This document shows positions 1 to 8,600 of a DNA stretch of 17,658 nucleotides, in pieces. A model generated the notes under the pieces. The model made no database searches. It saw only the letters and a list, made by a program, of their open reading frames with translations, and was not told the origin of the DNA. The stretch's first letter is position 1; every line of letters begins with the position of its first letter. The stretch comes from Verrucomicrobiota bacterium. GTDB taxonomy: Bacteria; Verrucomicrobiota; Verrucomicrobiia; Limisphaerales; JADJPG01. A program made the position numbers and the translations under genes. Location: positions 1 through 17,658 of the forward strand of contig JADJPG010000089.1 of assembly GCA_016713365.1 (NCBI GenBank). The letters are read 5' to 3'.

Positions 1-110
1 TCAGGATACGTTCTGAGTCCGGGCGTGATGAAGATTGGGCCGCAGAAAGCCAGCATTTCGTTCGTGAGCGACTCTACAAACGCAGCTACATGCTCAGGCG
101 GGTGATTCAT
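1..110 (-). CDS. partial unknown protein at left edge
   Basis: An open frame starts at an ATG (positions 108-110, minus strand) and runs off the left end of the window without a stop. About 36 residues are visible, beginning MNHPPEHVAAFVESL and continuing through a CGPIFITPG stretch. It overlaps the last 17 nt of the upstream minus-strand gene (stop at 94-96), a tight arrangement that suggests co-transcription. The composition looks like a real soluble protein, but too little is visible to assign a family. No function is proposed. Confidence 0.5.
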   Translation of the reverse strand, partial: MNHPPEHVAAFVESLTNEMLAFCGPIFITPGLRTYP

Positions 111-933
111 TGTTTTCAGTTCCCAACACAGCAAGCGTAATCTCCTCGACCTCTCCATCGCGAGTCAGAATGAATGTGCTCAAGGTGAGGTGCTGCAAGT
201 CTGGGTCTTTCTTAAGCAGAATGGGGCACTCGTTCAGAGCAGAAAGAATCGGACTCGTATTCTGAACCAGCGAGAAGCCAATCCGAAGTTGGCCTTGTGT
301 TCGGGAGAATCGTGCATCGGCAGATGCCTGAACGATTCGGAAGGCGACCGATTCGTTTCCGGCTGACACGAACAACTTGCCCTCCGCTTCAATGCCTATC
401 GGTCGCGAAACAATCCGCGTGACAACGAACGGCATCCAGCCAGCCTCAATCCACGCCGCGAGGCGTGGCTGTGCTGTGACGAGCGCGGGTATCCCACCCG
501 CCGCTGGCTCATTGCGTTCGCCTGCCTCCGAATCCGGCTCGCCCGGTTGGGTTGTCGCACCGACAAGGAAACGTGCTCGGCTTTCGGCGGATGAGAAATG
601 ATGCTGAACGACGGGATTGTCAGTGCATGGATGCTTTGGCCACGGTGGGCCAAGCTCATCGAAGAACACTCTGCCGCCATAAGGAGACTGGTAGAAATAG
701 ACGCTCGCGCCACAGACAGGACAACGCGCATTTGGGTTGACGTAGCTCGGATACGTGATGAATGGGAACTCGAAAACCTCTCCCTCGCTCGTTGAACGAA
801 ATGAGGAATAACCACGACCGCCACCGTAACCGCCGCCACGACCGCTGCAAGAACCCGACGGATGAATGGGGATTGCGCCGAATCCATTGTTAATAAATTC
901 GATTTCCTCACCGCAGTGGTAGCAAAAGGCCAT
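94..933 (-). CDS. zinc-ribbon protein of unknown function
   Basis: A 279-residue protein with two Cys clusters that look like metal-binding ribbons. The first is C4-x2-C7 with C29 further on. The second is C71-x2-C74 followed by an aromatic segment (VYFYQSPYGGRVFFDELGPP) and H101/C103. I recognise that second segment as a motif recurring in uncharacterised bacterial proteins, but I know no assigned function. A Gly/Arg-rich stretch at about 31-45 links the clusters. The C-terminal 130 residues look like a beta-rich soluble domain. There is no signal peptide or membrane segment, so it is probably cytoplasmic. It overlaps the next gene downstream by 17 nt. Nothing ties it to copper beyond proximity, and the 204-nt gap to copA suggests a separate unit. 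The gene call is fairly secure; the function is unknown. Confidence 0.75.
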   Translation of the reverse strand: MAFCYHCGEEIEFINNGFGAIPIHPSGSCSGRGGGYGGGRGYSSFRSTSEGEVFEFPFITYPSYVNPNARCPVCGASVYFYQSPYGGRVFFDELGPPWPKHPCTDNPVVQHHFSSAESRARFLVGATTQPGEPDSEAGERNEPAAGGIPALVTAQPRLAAWIEAGWMPFVVTRIVSRPIGIEAEGKLFVSAGNESVAFRIVQASADARFSRTQGQLRIGFSLVQNTSPILSALNECPILLKKDPDLQHLTLSTFILTRDGEVEEITLAVLGTENNESPA

Positions 934-1137
934 TGTCGCTTGCTTTGGTTTACTCTAATTCGGGTTTGGTCACAACCACGTAGGGATTGGTTTCCATTTA
1001 CGAACTGTGACCCAAGATAGCTTGTGCCTCGCAACCTTGGGCTAGAGGCGGATGCTATTGATTCGTGACGGCCACGAAACTTCCTTCGACGCAATTCCCT
1101 CGGGATGTCGGACGGTCAATTCAGTGCCCGCAGATTT
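934..1137. other. intergenic gap downstream of copA
   Basis: About 200 nt with no convincing gene. It should hold the 3' end of the copA transcript and the promoter of the zinc-ribbon gene. The only structure I see is a short inverted repeat, CCCAAG at 1011-1016 and CTTGGG at 1036-1041, too weak and without a T-run to call a terminator with confidence. Confidence 0.4.
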
Positions 1138-3681
1138 TTACAAGTTTACCTTTCGCAGTCGCAGCGCGTTGGTGATGACCGAAACCGAACTCAAGCTCAT
1201 GGCCGCGCCCGCGATGATGGGACTGAGCAGCACGCCCAAGAATGGATAAAGCAAACCCGCTGCGACGGGAATTCCGAGCGCGTTATAGACGAACGCGAAG
1301 AACAGGTTCTGCCGGATGTTGCGCATCATGGCGCGGCCAAGTTTGATCGCGCGCACGATGCCGCGCAGGTCGCCTTTGACGAGCGTGACCCCGGCGCTCT
1401 CCATTGCGATGTCCGTGCCCGTGCCCATCGCGATGCCCACATCGGCGGCGGCGAGCGCGGGCGCGTCATTGATGCCATCGCCAGCCATGCCGACGATGCG
1501 ACCCGCCGCCTTGAGCGTTTTTACTTTCTCATGTTTGTCGTGCGGCGTGACGCCCGCTTGGAAATCGGCGATGCCGAGTTTGCGGGCGACGGCTTCGGCG
1601 GTGCGCGGATTGTCGCCGGTGAGCATGAGGACGTTCACGCCGAGTTCGCGCAATTCGGCGAGCGCCTGCGAAGTGGTGGCTTTCACCGGATCGGCCACGG
1701 TCAGAACTCCGGCGGCGCGGCCATCAACGGCGACGAATATCGCGGTCGCACCTTCGGCCTGGCGGGGAGCGGCGAGCGTTTCGAGTGCCGCGATGTCGGT
1801 CACTCCGTTCTCGCGCAGGAAGTCGGGTTTGCCAACCAGCACGCGGCGTCCAGTCACAGTGCCCGCCACACCGCCTGCGGTCGTGGACTGAAAATCCTTC
1901 ACGGATTCCAGCGGAAGTTTTTGCTCGTTGGCGGCGGCGACAACGGCGTGCGCCAGCGGATGTTCGCTGCCCTGTTCGAGCGAGGCGGTGAGGCGCAGCA
2001 ATTCCTTCTCGTCAAACCCGCCGACTGGCAACACCTGCGCCAGCTTCGGCTTGCCCTCGGTGAGCGTGCCGGTTTTGTCCACGGCGAGTGTGTCGAGTTG
2101 AGCGAGCTTCTCGATGGCCTCGGCGTTGCGAATGAGCACGCCAATTTGAGCGCCGCGACCGATGCCGACCATCACGCTCATGGGCGTGGCGAGTCCGAGC
2201 GCGCATGGACAAGCGATGATGAGCACGGCGACGGCATTGGTGATAGCAAAGGCGAGTCGCGGCTCTGGCCCAAAAGCAAACCAAGCGACAAACGTGATTG
2301 CGGCAATGGCAAGCACGGTCGGAACAAACCAACCAGCAACTTTGTCCGCCAACGCCTGAATCGGCGCGCGACTGCGTTGGGCTTGTGCGACCAGATTCAC
2401 GATTTGCGCGAGCATCGTTTCGCTGCCGACGCGCTCGGCCTTCATCACGATGCCGCCGGTGGTGTTCACCGTGCCGCCGGAAACTTTTGCGCCAAGGGCT
2501 TTCTCCACTGGCAACGGTTCGCCGGTGAGCATGGATTCATCCACGGATGTGCGGCCTTCCACAACTTCGCCGTCCACGGGAATTTTCTCGCCGGGGCGGA
2601 CGCGCAAACGGTCGCCCGGATGCACGGCATCAAGCGGCACGTCTTCGTCGCCTTGCGGCGTGACGCGGCGGGCGGTTTTTGGCGCGAGGCCGAGCAACGC
2701 TTTGATCGCGCCGCTGGTGCGCTGGCGGGCGCGCAGTTCCAACACCTGGCCGAGCAACACGAGCACGGTGATGACGGCAGCGGCTTCAAAGTAAATCGCT
2801 GGCTTGCCACTGTGACCCGACGCGGGCGGAAATGCCTGCGGAAAGAACATGGCCACGGCACTGAAGACATACGCCGCACCCACGCCCAGCGCGATGAGCG
2901 TGAACATATTCAAACTGCGGTTCACCAGTGAGCGAGCGCCGCGCACGAAGAAAGGCCAGCCCGCCCACAAGACGACCGGCGTGCTGAGAATGAATTGTCC
3001 CCAACGCGACGCTTCGCCGTTCAGCCATTCGGCATGACTCCACGCGGGCACAATATGCGCCATCGCCACGATGAACACCGGCAAGGTCAACGCTGTGCCG
3101 ATCCAGAAGCGGCGCGTCATGTTCCGCAACTCGGAGTTGTCTTCCTCCACATCGCTCTCGGCGGCGACGGTTTTTGGTTCGAGCGCCATGCCGCACTTGG
3201 GGCAGTCACCGGGATGGTCCTGCTCGATCTCCGGGTGCATCGGGCAGGTGTAGATGGTTTTCGCGGTCGGCTTCCACGCGGGATTTCGTTCCAACGCCAT
3301 GCCGCATTTCGGACAATCACCCGGCATGTCCGACTCCACGCCGGGACACATCGGGCAAAAGTATTTTGCGGCGGCGGAAGGCGTCACCGCTGCGTGTATC
3401 GTGACCGTGATGAGAATGGTCGTGGTGCGCGTGAGTGCCGGCGCTTGCCTTGCCGCCGCAACAGGAATGTCTTCCGCCCTGTGCTTGTGTTCGTGGATGT
3501 CGTGGTCGGCGTGTTCGCTTTTGCCGCCGCAACAACCGCCGTCCGTTTTGGCGGGCGCGCTTTGCGAAAGGAACTTCTTCCGGCAGTGCTCGCTGCAAAA
3601 GTAAAACGTCTTTCCCTCGCGCTCGGCACGGAGCGCCGTCGTTTCATCCACCTTCATTCCGCAGATCGGGTCTTTGGTCAT
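1138..3681 (-). CDS. copA: copper-exporting P1B-type ATPase with YHS and two heavy-metal-binding ribbons
   Basis: An inner-membrane ATPase of 847 residues that exports Cu(I) (possibly Ag(I)) from the cytoplasm. Domains in order: a YHS/TRASH-like module at 4-37 (C7, C29, C33); a Cys/His-rich linker with GGCCGG at 48-53; two heavy-metal-binding ribbons at about 106-134 (CPMCP variant) and 143-171 (CPMHP, GDCPKCGM); then the P1B core. Seen in the core are the TGEP actuator loop (386-389), the CPC metal-site motif (491-493), the phosphorylation motif DKTGTLT (D535), the SEHPLA nucleotide-binding motif (572-577) and GDGINDAP (734-741). CPC with the HP motif is diagnostic of the P1B-1 Cu(I) class. 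It has no classical GMTCxxC domain; the ribbons presumably take that role. Residues about 72-101 appear to be read out of frame (see findings). It is divergent from the sigma-factor gene and shares its 143-nt upstream region. Confidence 0.95.
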   Translation of the reverse strand: MTKDPICGMKVDETTALRAEREGKTFYFCSEHCRKKFLSQSAPAKTDGGCCGGKSEHADHDIHEHKHRAEDIPVAAARQAPALTRTTTILITVTIHAAVTPSAAAKYFCPMCPGVESDMPGDCPKCGMALERNPAWKPTAKTIYTCPMHPEIEQDHPGDCPKCGMALEPKTVAAESDVEEDNSELRNMTRRFWIGTALTLPVFIVAMAHIVPAWSHAEWLNGEASRWGQFILSTPVVLWAGWPFFVRGARSLVNRSLNMFTLIALGVGAAYVFSAVAMFFPQAFPPASGHSGKPAIYFEAAAVITVLVLLGQVLELRARQRTSGAIKALLGLAPKTARRVTPQGDEDVPLDAVHPGDRLRVRPGEKIPVDGEVVEGRTSVDESMLTGEPLPVEKALGAKVSGGTVNTTGGIVMKAERVGSETMLAQIVNLVAQAQRSRAPIQALADKVAGWFVPTVLAIAAITFVAWFAFGPEPRLAFAITNAVAVLIIACPCALGLATPMSVMVGIGRGAQIGVLIRNAEAIEKLAQLDTLAVDKTGTLTEGKPKLAQVLPVGGFDEKELLRLTASLEQGSEHPLAHAVVAAANEQKLPLESVKDFQSTTAGGVAGTVTGRRVLVGKPDFLRENGVTDIAALETLAAPRQAEGATAIFVAVDGRAAGVLTVADPVKATTSQALAELRELGVNVLMLTGDNPRTAEAVARKLGIADFQAGVTPHDKHEKVKTLKAAGRIVGMAGDGINDAPALAAADVGIAMGTGTDIAMESAGVTLVKGDLRGIVRAIKLGRAMMRNIRQNLFFAFVYNALGIPVAAGLLYPFLGVLLSPIIAGAAMSLSSVSVITNALRLRKVNL

Positions 3682-3824
3682 AACTTTGCCTTTTGCACCG
3701 GGATTTCAAATTGGCAATCGCTCCATTCACCCAAGCATAACACGTCTATTTTAAGATATTTTCCAATTTGTTCGCAGCAGCGATAGGCTTTACCCGGTTA
3801 TCGGCCAGCAGCTAGGATTTCAGA
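3682..3824. promoter_or_regulatory. divergent promoter region between copA and the sigma factor
   Basis: This 143-nt AT-richer gap lies between two divergent starts, so both promoters must lie in or near it. It contains an exact 8-bp inverted pair, CAAATTGG (3707-3714) and CCAATTTG (3763-3770). Centred between them is TAACACGTCTATTTT (3738-3752). A 13-of-15 match to that element recurs at 12696-12710 ahead of the Cus operon, and a shorter relative at 15265-15276. An AGGA at 3814-3817 lies 7 nt before the sigma factor's GTG. No clean sigma-70 hexamer pair is evident. Confidence 0.5.
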
Positions 3825-4361
3825 GTGAAATCGATGGAAGAATCCGTGCTAAAAAACCTGCACACGTTTGTGGGATTTGCGCGCAAGCGCGTGGGCGATC
3901 CGCATCTCGCCGAAGACGTGGTGCAGGAAAGCCTCGTCAAGGCGCTGGCTTCCACCAAGCAACCGACGAACGAGGAGGATACGGTGGCATGGTTCTATCG
4001 CATTTTGCGCCGCTCCATCATTGACCTCTATCGCCGTCGCGATGCGCGGAAGCGTGCAATGGAGCAGTTTGAACAGGAACTTCCAGACGCTGCGACGGGG
4101 AACGTCGAACGGTTGCTTTGCCAATGTTTCAAGCGACTGCTTCCCGCCGTGCCGGAGCAATACCGCGATTTGCTCCAGCGTGTTGATTTGAACGGGGACG
4201 ATCCCGCCGCCGTTGCCGCTTCACTTGGGTTGACCAAAAATAATCTCACCGTGTGCCTGCACCGCGCACGCAAACATCTTCGCGAACAACTGTCGCACAC
4301 CTGTCGGGCGTGCAGCAAACACGGTTGCTTGGACTGCACTTGTGATGATAAGGAGACTTGA
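3825..4361 (+). CDS. ECF-type sigma factor with C-terminal Cys-rich tail
   Basis: A 178-residue sigma-70-family protein of ECF size. Region 2 covers about 10-75: DPHLAEDVVQESLVKAL at 25-41, then the AWFYRILRRSIIDLYRRR core-binding/-10 recognition segment at 55-72. Region 4 with its helix-turn-helix lies at about 105-152 (YRDLLQRVDL, then AAVAASLGLTKNNLTVCLHRARKHL). After it comes a compact tail with C160, C163, C168, C171 and C173 plus H158 and H166 (CRACSKHGCLDCTC). Established knowledge: ECF44/CorE-type sigmas carry Cys-rich tails that sense copper directly, without an anti-sigma; the tail here is analogous in layout. Inference: a copper or heavy-metal-responsive activator of this locus. 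It starts at GTG 3825 with AGGA 7 nt upstream; an in-frame ATG at 3834 is the alternative. The next gene follows by 32 nt, and no anti-sigma gene is adjacent. Confidence 0.9.
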   Translation: MKSMEESVLKNLHTFVGFARKRVGDPHLAEDVVQESLVKALASTKQPTNEEDTVAWFYRILRRSIIDLYRRRDARKRAMEQFEQELPDAATGNVERLLCQCFKRLLPAVPEQYRDLLQRVDLNGDDPAAVAASLGLTKNNLTVCLHRARKHLREQLSHTCRACSKHGCLDCTCDDKET

Positions 4362-4393
4362 GTTCACGCTCGCAAATCGCATTTACTATCCAC

Positions 4394-4750
4394 ATGAAAA
4401 CAATGCTCTCTCTGATTCCAGTTGTTGGACTGATTTTTCTTTCCGCCTGCGCTTCTGGACCTGCTACGAGTCGTGCGACGGGGAAAGTGGAAAAGCCCAT
4501 GGTAGTGGAGGCCGGTTGCGGCCAATGCTTGCTTGGACTTAAAGGTGAGAAAAAAGGCTGCGACCTAGCCGTGCGAATTGAAGGTAAGAGTTACTTTGTG
4601 GACGGGTTCAAAATGAACGATTTTGGCGATGCGCACGCCGATGACGGCATGTGCAAAGCCACCCGCCAAGCCAAAGTCACCGGTGAGATCGTAAACGGTC
4701 GTTTTGTCGCATCCTCTTTCAAACTGCTTCCAGCCGAAAAACACAACTGA
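4394..4750 (+). CDS. small Cys-containing lipoprotein (DUF6370-like)
   Basis: A predicted 118-residue lipoprotein. The ATG at 4394 gives a clean signal peptide ending in the lipobox LSAC (C19). An in-frame TTG at 4358 would only add 12 polar residues before the signal, so 4394 is preferred. The mature part has an EAGCGQC motif (C42, C45), then GCDLAV (C56), YFVDG, GDAHADDGMC (H81, C87) and a beta-rich C-terminus (VTGEIVNGRFVASSF). I recall this pattern from a domain-of-unknown-function family (DUF6370) of small exported proteins in Planctomycetes, Verrucomicrobia and Bacteroidetes; the name is from memory. The conserved Cys/His set suggests metal binding or disulfides, which is inference. It lies 32 nt after the sigma factor and 9 nt before the membrane-protein gene, so it is probably co-transcribed with both. 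Confidence 0.82.
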   Translation: MKTMLSLIPVVGLIFLSACASGPATSRATGKVEKPMVVEAGCGQCLLGLKGEKKGCDLAVRIEGKSYFVDGFKMNDFGDAHADDGMCKATRQAKVTGEIVNGRFVASSFKLLPAEKHN

Positions 4751-4759
4751 TGAATCACC

Positions 4760-5392
4760 ATGATGACTCCTCGCGTCAGTAAAGTCGCGCTCACGGCGCA
4801 TGTCACTTCATCGCTTGGTTGGATTGGTGCAGTCGTCGCATTCCTGGCTTTGGCCCTCGCCGGGCTCACCAGCAAGAACGATCAAACCGTTCGCGCTGCC
4901 TATCTCGCGATGGAGTTGATTGGTTGGGGTGTCATTGTCCCATTCAGCATTGCTTCGCTTCTGACGGGATTGGTTCAATCGCTCGGAACATCGTGGGGTT
5001 TGTTTCGGCATTATTGGATCGTAGCGAAGCTGTTGATAACGGTTTTCGCCAGCGCCCTGCTCCTGGTTCACATGCAGGTGGCGAGTCGCATGGCAAGCGT
5101 CGTCACGGGAGCATCATTTGGCGCGTCCGATTTTCATAACATGCGCATCCAACTTGTGGGTGATGCGGTCGCAGCCCTCGTTGTGTTACTGATCGCGACG
5201 GTGCTTTCAGTGTTCAAGCCGCAAGGGTTGACTCCATTCGGACGCAACCAGAGTATGCGCCCGGACACGTTTGAGCAAACCGGCGTGCCACGTTGGGTGC
5301 GCCTGTCCGGCATAATCCTCTTCGTTGCCCTCGCGGCTTTCGTTCTTATCAAGCACCTCGCAAGCGGTGGCCTTAGCCATCACATGCGGTAG
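4760..5392 (+). CDS. multi-pass inner-membrane protein (DUF2269/CopD-like)
   Basis: A 210-residue integral membrane protein. Hydrophobic segments lie at about 14-36, 50-76, 86-108, 132-152 and 180-198. The first carries a conserved-looking His near its start (LTAHVTSSLGWIGAVVAFLAL), and more His residues sit near membrane ends (H84, H104, H126, H199, H206, H207). The HxxSSxxWIG pattern resembles the DUF2269/CopD group of small membrane proteins, some of which take part in copper uptake or haem-linked processes; assignment to that group is a resemblance, not a demonstration. It begins 9 nt after the GCGQC lipoprotein and looks like the last gene of the sigma-factor operon. Its stop codon lies in the loop of a strong hairpin. 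A role in copper transport is inferred only from context. Confidence 0.75.
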   Translation: MMTPRVSKVALTAHVTSSLGWIGAVVAFLALALAGLTSKNDQTVRAAYLAMELIGWGVIVPFSIASLLTGLVQSLGTSWGLFRHYWIVAKLLITVFASALLLVHMQVASRMASVVTGASFGASDFHNMRIQLVGDAVAALVVLLIATVLSVFKPQGLTPFGRNQSMRPDTFEQTGVPRWVRLSGIILFVALAAFVLIKHLASGGLSHHMR

Positions 5393-5409
5393 AGGCTAAA
5401 GCCCACCGC
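5364..5409. terminator. hairpin between convergent operons
   Basis: The left arm at 5364-5378 (GCGGTGGCCTTAGCC) pairs with the right arm at 5394-5409 (GGCTAAAGCCCACCGC), with one bulge and one mismatch, around a 15-nt loop. It lies exactly where the plus-strand sigma operon meets the minus-strand Cus operon and overlaps the stop codon of the plus-strand gene. No clear T-run follows on either strand, so a bidirectional terminator or 3'-end stabiliser is inferred from position and stem strength. Confidence 0.55.
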
Positions 5410-5419
5410 GACACACTTC

Positions 5420-5650
5420 TTAGTTCTTGGTGATGCCCTTGAGCACGCGGTAACTTTCAATCTTTGCCAGCCGCGCCATGTGCGGCCCGGGGTCTTTCTC
5501 AAACGTCTCCATGCAGTGCGGACAACACAGGTTCACCATGATGCCGCGATGGTTGATCTTGGCGAATCCGCCGCCGTGTTCGACGTTCTTGCCGCACACC
5601 ACGCAAGCTTCCACGTTGTTTTGATAGCCAATGGTGTCTTCGATGCTCAT
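5420..5650 (-). CDS. small TRASH/YHS-like metal-binding protein
   Basis: A 76-residue cytoplasmic-looking protein. The start is set at the ATG of MSIEDT (5648-5650); the longer upstream reading only adds Arg-rich sequence overlapping the end of cusA. It contains a Cys cluster, C16-x2-C19 (ACVVCGK), a GGFAKINHRG stretch, then LCCPHCMETF with C42, C43 and C46. The spacing fits a TRASH/YHS-like treble-clef module that binds Cu or other heavy metals. It lies 16 nt after the cusA stop and is the last gene of the Cus operon. Likely role, by inference: a cytoplasmic metal trap or chaperone linked to the efflux system. It has no signal peptide. Confidence 0.8.
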   Translation of the reverse strand: MSIEDTIGYQNNVEACVVCGKNVEHGGGFAKINHRGIMVNLCCPHCMETFEKDPGPHMARLAKIESYRVLKGITKN

Positions 5651-5666
5651 AGGTTCGCGGCGGCCG

Positions 5667-8600
5667 TTATTTGAGCGCAGACACTTTCGCGAGTTCCACT
5701 TCATGTTCCTTTTTCTCGATCTCGACGAAAATCTCACTCAGTTCCGCCCAGGTCTTTTTCTTCGGCTTCGGGCCTTTGATCCATTCCACCTGACGACCAC
5801 GCCAGAGGGAATAGATGGCCGGAACGATTTCAAGCGTCAGGATGGTTGAGGTCACGAGTCCGCCGATCATCGGCGCAGCGATGCGCTGGATGGCTTCGGC
5901 ACCAGCACCATGTGCCCACAAAGCTGGGACAAGGCCAAAAGTAATCATGCACACGGTCATCAGCTTGGGACAGACACGCTGCACCGCGCCATAAGTAATC
6001 GCTTCAAACAGGTCGTGCTGGGTTTTCATCTTGCCCGCCTTCTGGTAGGCGTGGAACGCCTCGTCGAAATAGATGATCATCACGGTGCCCGTTTGGGCGG
6101 CGAGACCAGAGAGCGCGATGATGCCGACCCACACCGCGATGCTCAGATTGTAATTCATGATCCAGAGAAACCAGATGCTGCCGGTCATGGCGAACGGAAT
6201 GGACAACAGGATGATGAACGTCTCGGGGATGCTCTTGAAGTTCATGTAGAGCAACACGAAGATCAGCGCCAGCGTGATGGGAATGACCACCTTGAGGCGC
6301 TCTTTGACACGGAGCATATATTCATATTGCCCGGTCCATTCGATGCGGTAGCCCGCTGGCAACAGGCCGGCTTTCTCGATTTTCTCCGCCACGGCTTTTT
6401 TGGCGTCGGCCACGTAGCCGCCGATGTCGCGGCCCGTCATATCCACATAGACCCAGCCGGTTAGCGAGCCGTCTTCGTTCTTGATGAGCGGCGGGCCAAT
6501 GGTGGTCTTAAACTCCACCAACTGACCAAGCGGAATTTGCGCGATTTGCTGGCCGCGCACCGGAGCGCTCGCTGCGGCCATCGTTTCGGAATCTCCGCTG
6601 CCGACATCGGGACTCATACCGCCCTGTGCCATGGGCACCAACACGCGCTTTAACTTGTCCACATCGTCGCGCAATTCCCGGCTGTAACGGACGTTGATCG
6701 TGTAGCGTTCGCGTCCCTCAATGGTGCGGTCAATGGCCATACCGCCGATGGCATTTTCCACCAGCATCAACACCTCCTCCACGTTCAGCCCATAGCGGGC
6801 GATTTCCTCGCGGTTGGGGGTGATGTCGAGATACAAGCCGCCGGTGGTGCGTTCTGAATAGACGCTACGCGTGCCGGGCACCTGGCGCATGACCGATTCC
6901 AAATGTTCGCCGAGCTTGCCAATGACGGTGAGGTCCGAGCCGAAAATCTTGATGCCGATGGGAGTGCGGACCCCGGTGGAAAGCATATCAATGCGCGCCT
7001 TGATCGGCATGGTCCAGGCATTGACCTGGCCGGGAATCTGCAAGGCTTCGTCCATTTCCTGCACGAGTTCATCCCAAGTGATAGGGCGAATCTCCGGCCA
7101 AATCTTGCCCAATCCTTTTCTGATCCATTCCGGCGTCCAGCTTGAATACCACCGCTTTTGCGAGACTTTGCGCCACTCCTTCTCCGGCTTGAGTTGCACA
7201 ACGCTTTCAAACATTTCCAGCGGCGCAGGGTCGGTGGCGGTTTCCGCGCGACCCGCTTTGCCGTGAACACTGATCACTTCGGGAAACTGCTTGATGATGC
7301 GATCCTGAATTTGCATGAGCCGCGTGGCCTCCGTGATGGAGACAGTGGGCAGCGTGGTGGGCATGTAGAGAATCGTTCCCTCGTTATTGGGCGGCATGAA
7401 CTCGGTGCCCAGCTTCTTGAAGATCGGAACAGAGGATGCCACGGCCACGAGAGCGATAGCGATGGAAAGGACACGTCGGGTCATCAGCGCGCTGACCCAC
7501 GGATAATACAACCGGTGAATGAAGCGGCTGATGGGATGCCTGTGTTCGGGAATTACCTTCGCGCCCGTCATCAGCACGATGAGCGCCGGGCCGATGGTGA
7601 TGGAGAGGAAAGCGGCCCAAGCCATCGTGAACGTCTTGGTGAATGCGAGCGGCTTGAACAAACGGCCTTCCTGGGCTTCCAGCGTGAACACCGGCATGAA
7701 GCTGACCGTGATGACGAGCAACGCGAAGAACAGCGGTTTGCCCAATTGTTTGCACGCCATGATGATGATTTCTTGGCGCTGCCTCCGGTTTAATCCTGAT
7801 GGTGCATGTTCTAGTTTCTTGTGGACGTTTTCCACCATCACGACGGCTTCGTCCGTGATGACGCCGATGGAGATCGCAATACCGGCCAACGACATGATGT
7901 TGGCAGTAAGTCCCATGAAATACATTGGGATGAACGCCAGCGCCACGGCGATGGGCAGTGTGACGATGGCCCGCGCCGCACCGCCGAAATCAAGCAGGAA
8001 CACGATGATCACAATCGCGACGATGATGGATTCCTCGATGATCGTCCGGGTCAGCGTCTGGATGGCCCGATTGATCAAATCGGAGCGGTCATAGGTGGTG
8101 ACAATTTCCACTCCGGGCGGGAGCGAGGATTTGACGTCGGCCAACTTGGCTTTGATCCGGTCAATGACTTGAAGAACATTCTGCCCATAACGCACCACGA
8201 CAATGCCGCCCACCGTTTCGCCCTCGCCATTCAAGTCCGCTGCGCCGCGCCGCATTTCCGGCCCGAGTTGAATGTTTTCGGCCACGTCGCGCAACAAGAC
8301 GGGGTTGCCCTTCGCATCATTGCCCACCACGACGAGCCGCAAGTCATCAAGCGACTTGATGTAGCCGTGACCGCGCACGAGGTAAGTCGTGCCAAATCGC
8401 TCCATCTCGCGTCCGCCCACGTCGTTGTTGGAACTGCGGATGGCGGAAACGACCTTGGTGATCGGGACGTTGTAGGCGAGCAGTTTGTTAGGATCAATTT
8501 CAACCTGATACTGTTTCTGGAATCCGCCGAAGGTCGCCACTTCCGCGACGCCTTCCACGCTTTGAATCCAATAGCGCAAGTGCCAGTCCTGGAACGAGCG

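Noticed and set aside
1011..1041. CCCAAG/CTTGGG inverted repeat as a copA terminator
   Set aside because: It has only 6 bp, a 19-nt loop, no T-run, and lies about 100 nt beyond the stop codon; too weak to call.
396..1094. Minus-strand open frame of 232 codons overlapping the zinc-ribbon gene
   Set aside because: The competing frame has two ordered Cys clusters and a recognisable motif; this one is Arg/Ser-rich and runs through the gap upstream.
1105..2931. Long plus-strand open frame of about 608 codons opposite copA
   Set aside because: It is antisense to a complete P1B ATPase with all signature motifs. Its His/Arg/Gly-rich translation has no domain pattern, as expected from the complement of a GC-rich coding frame.
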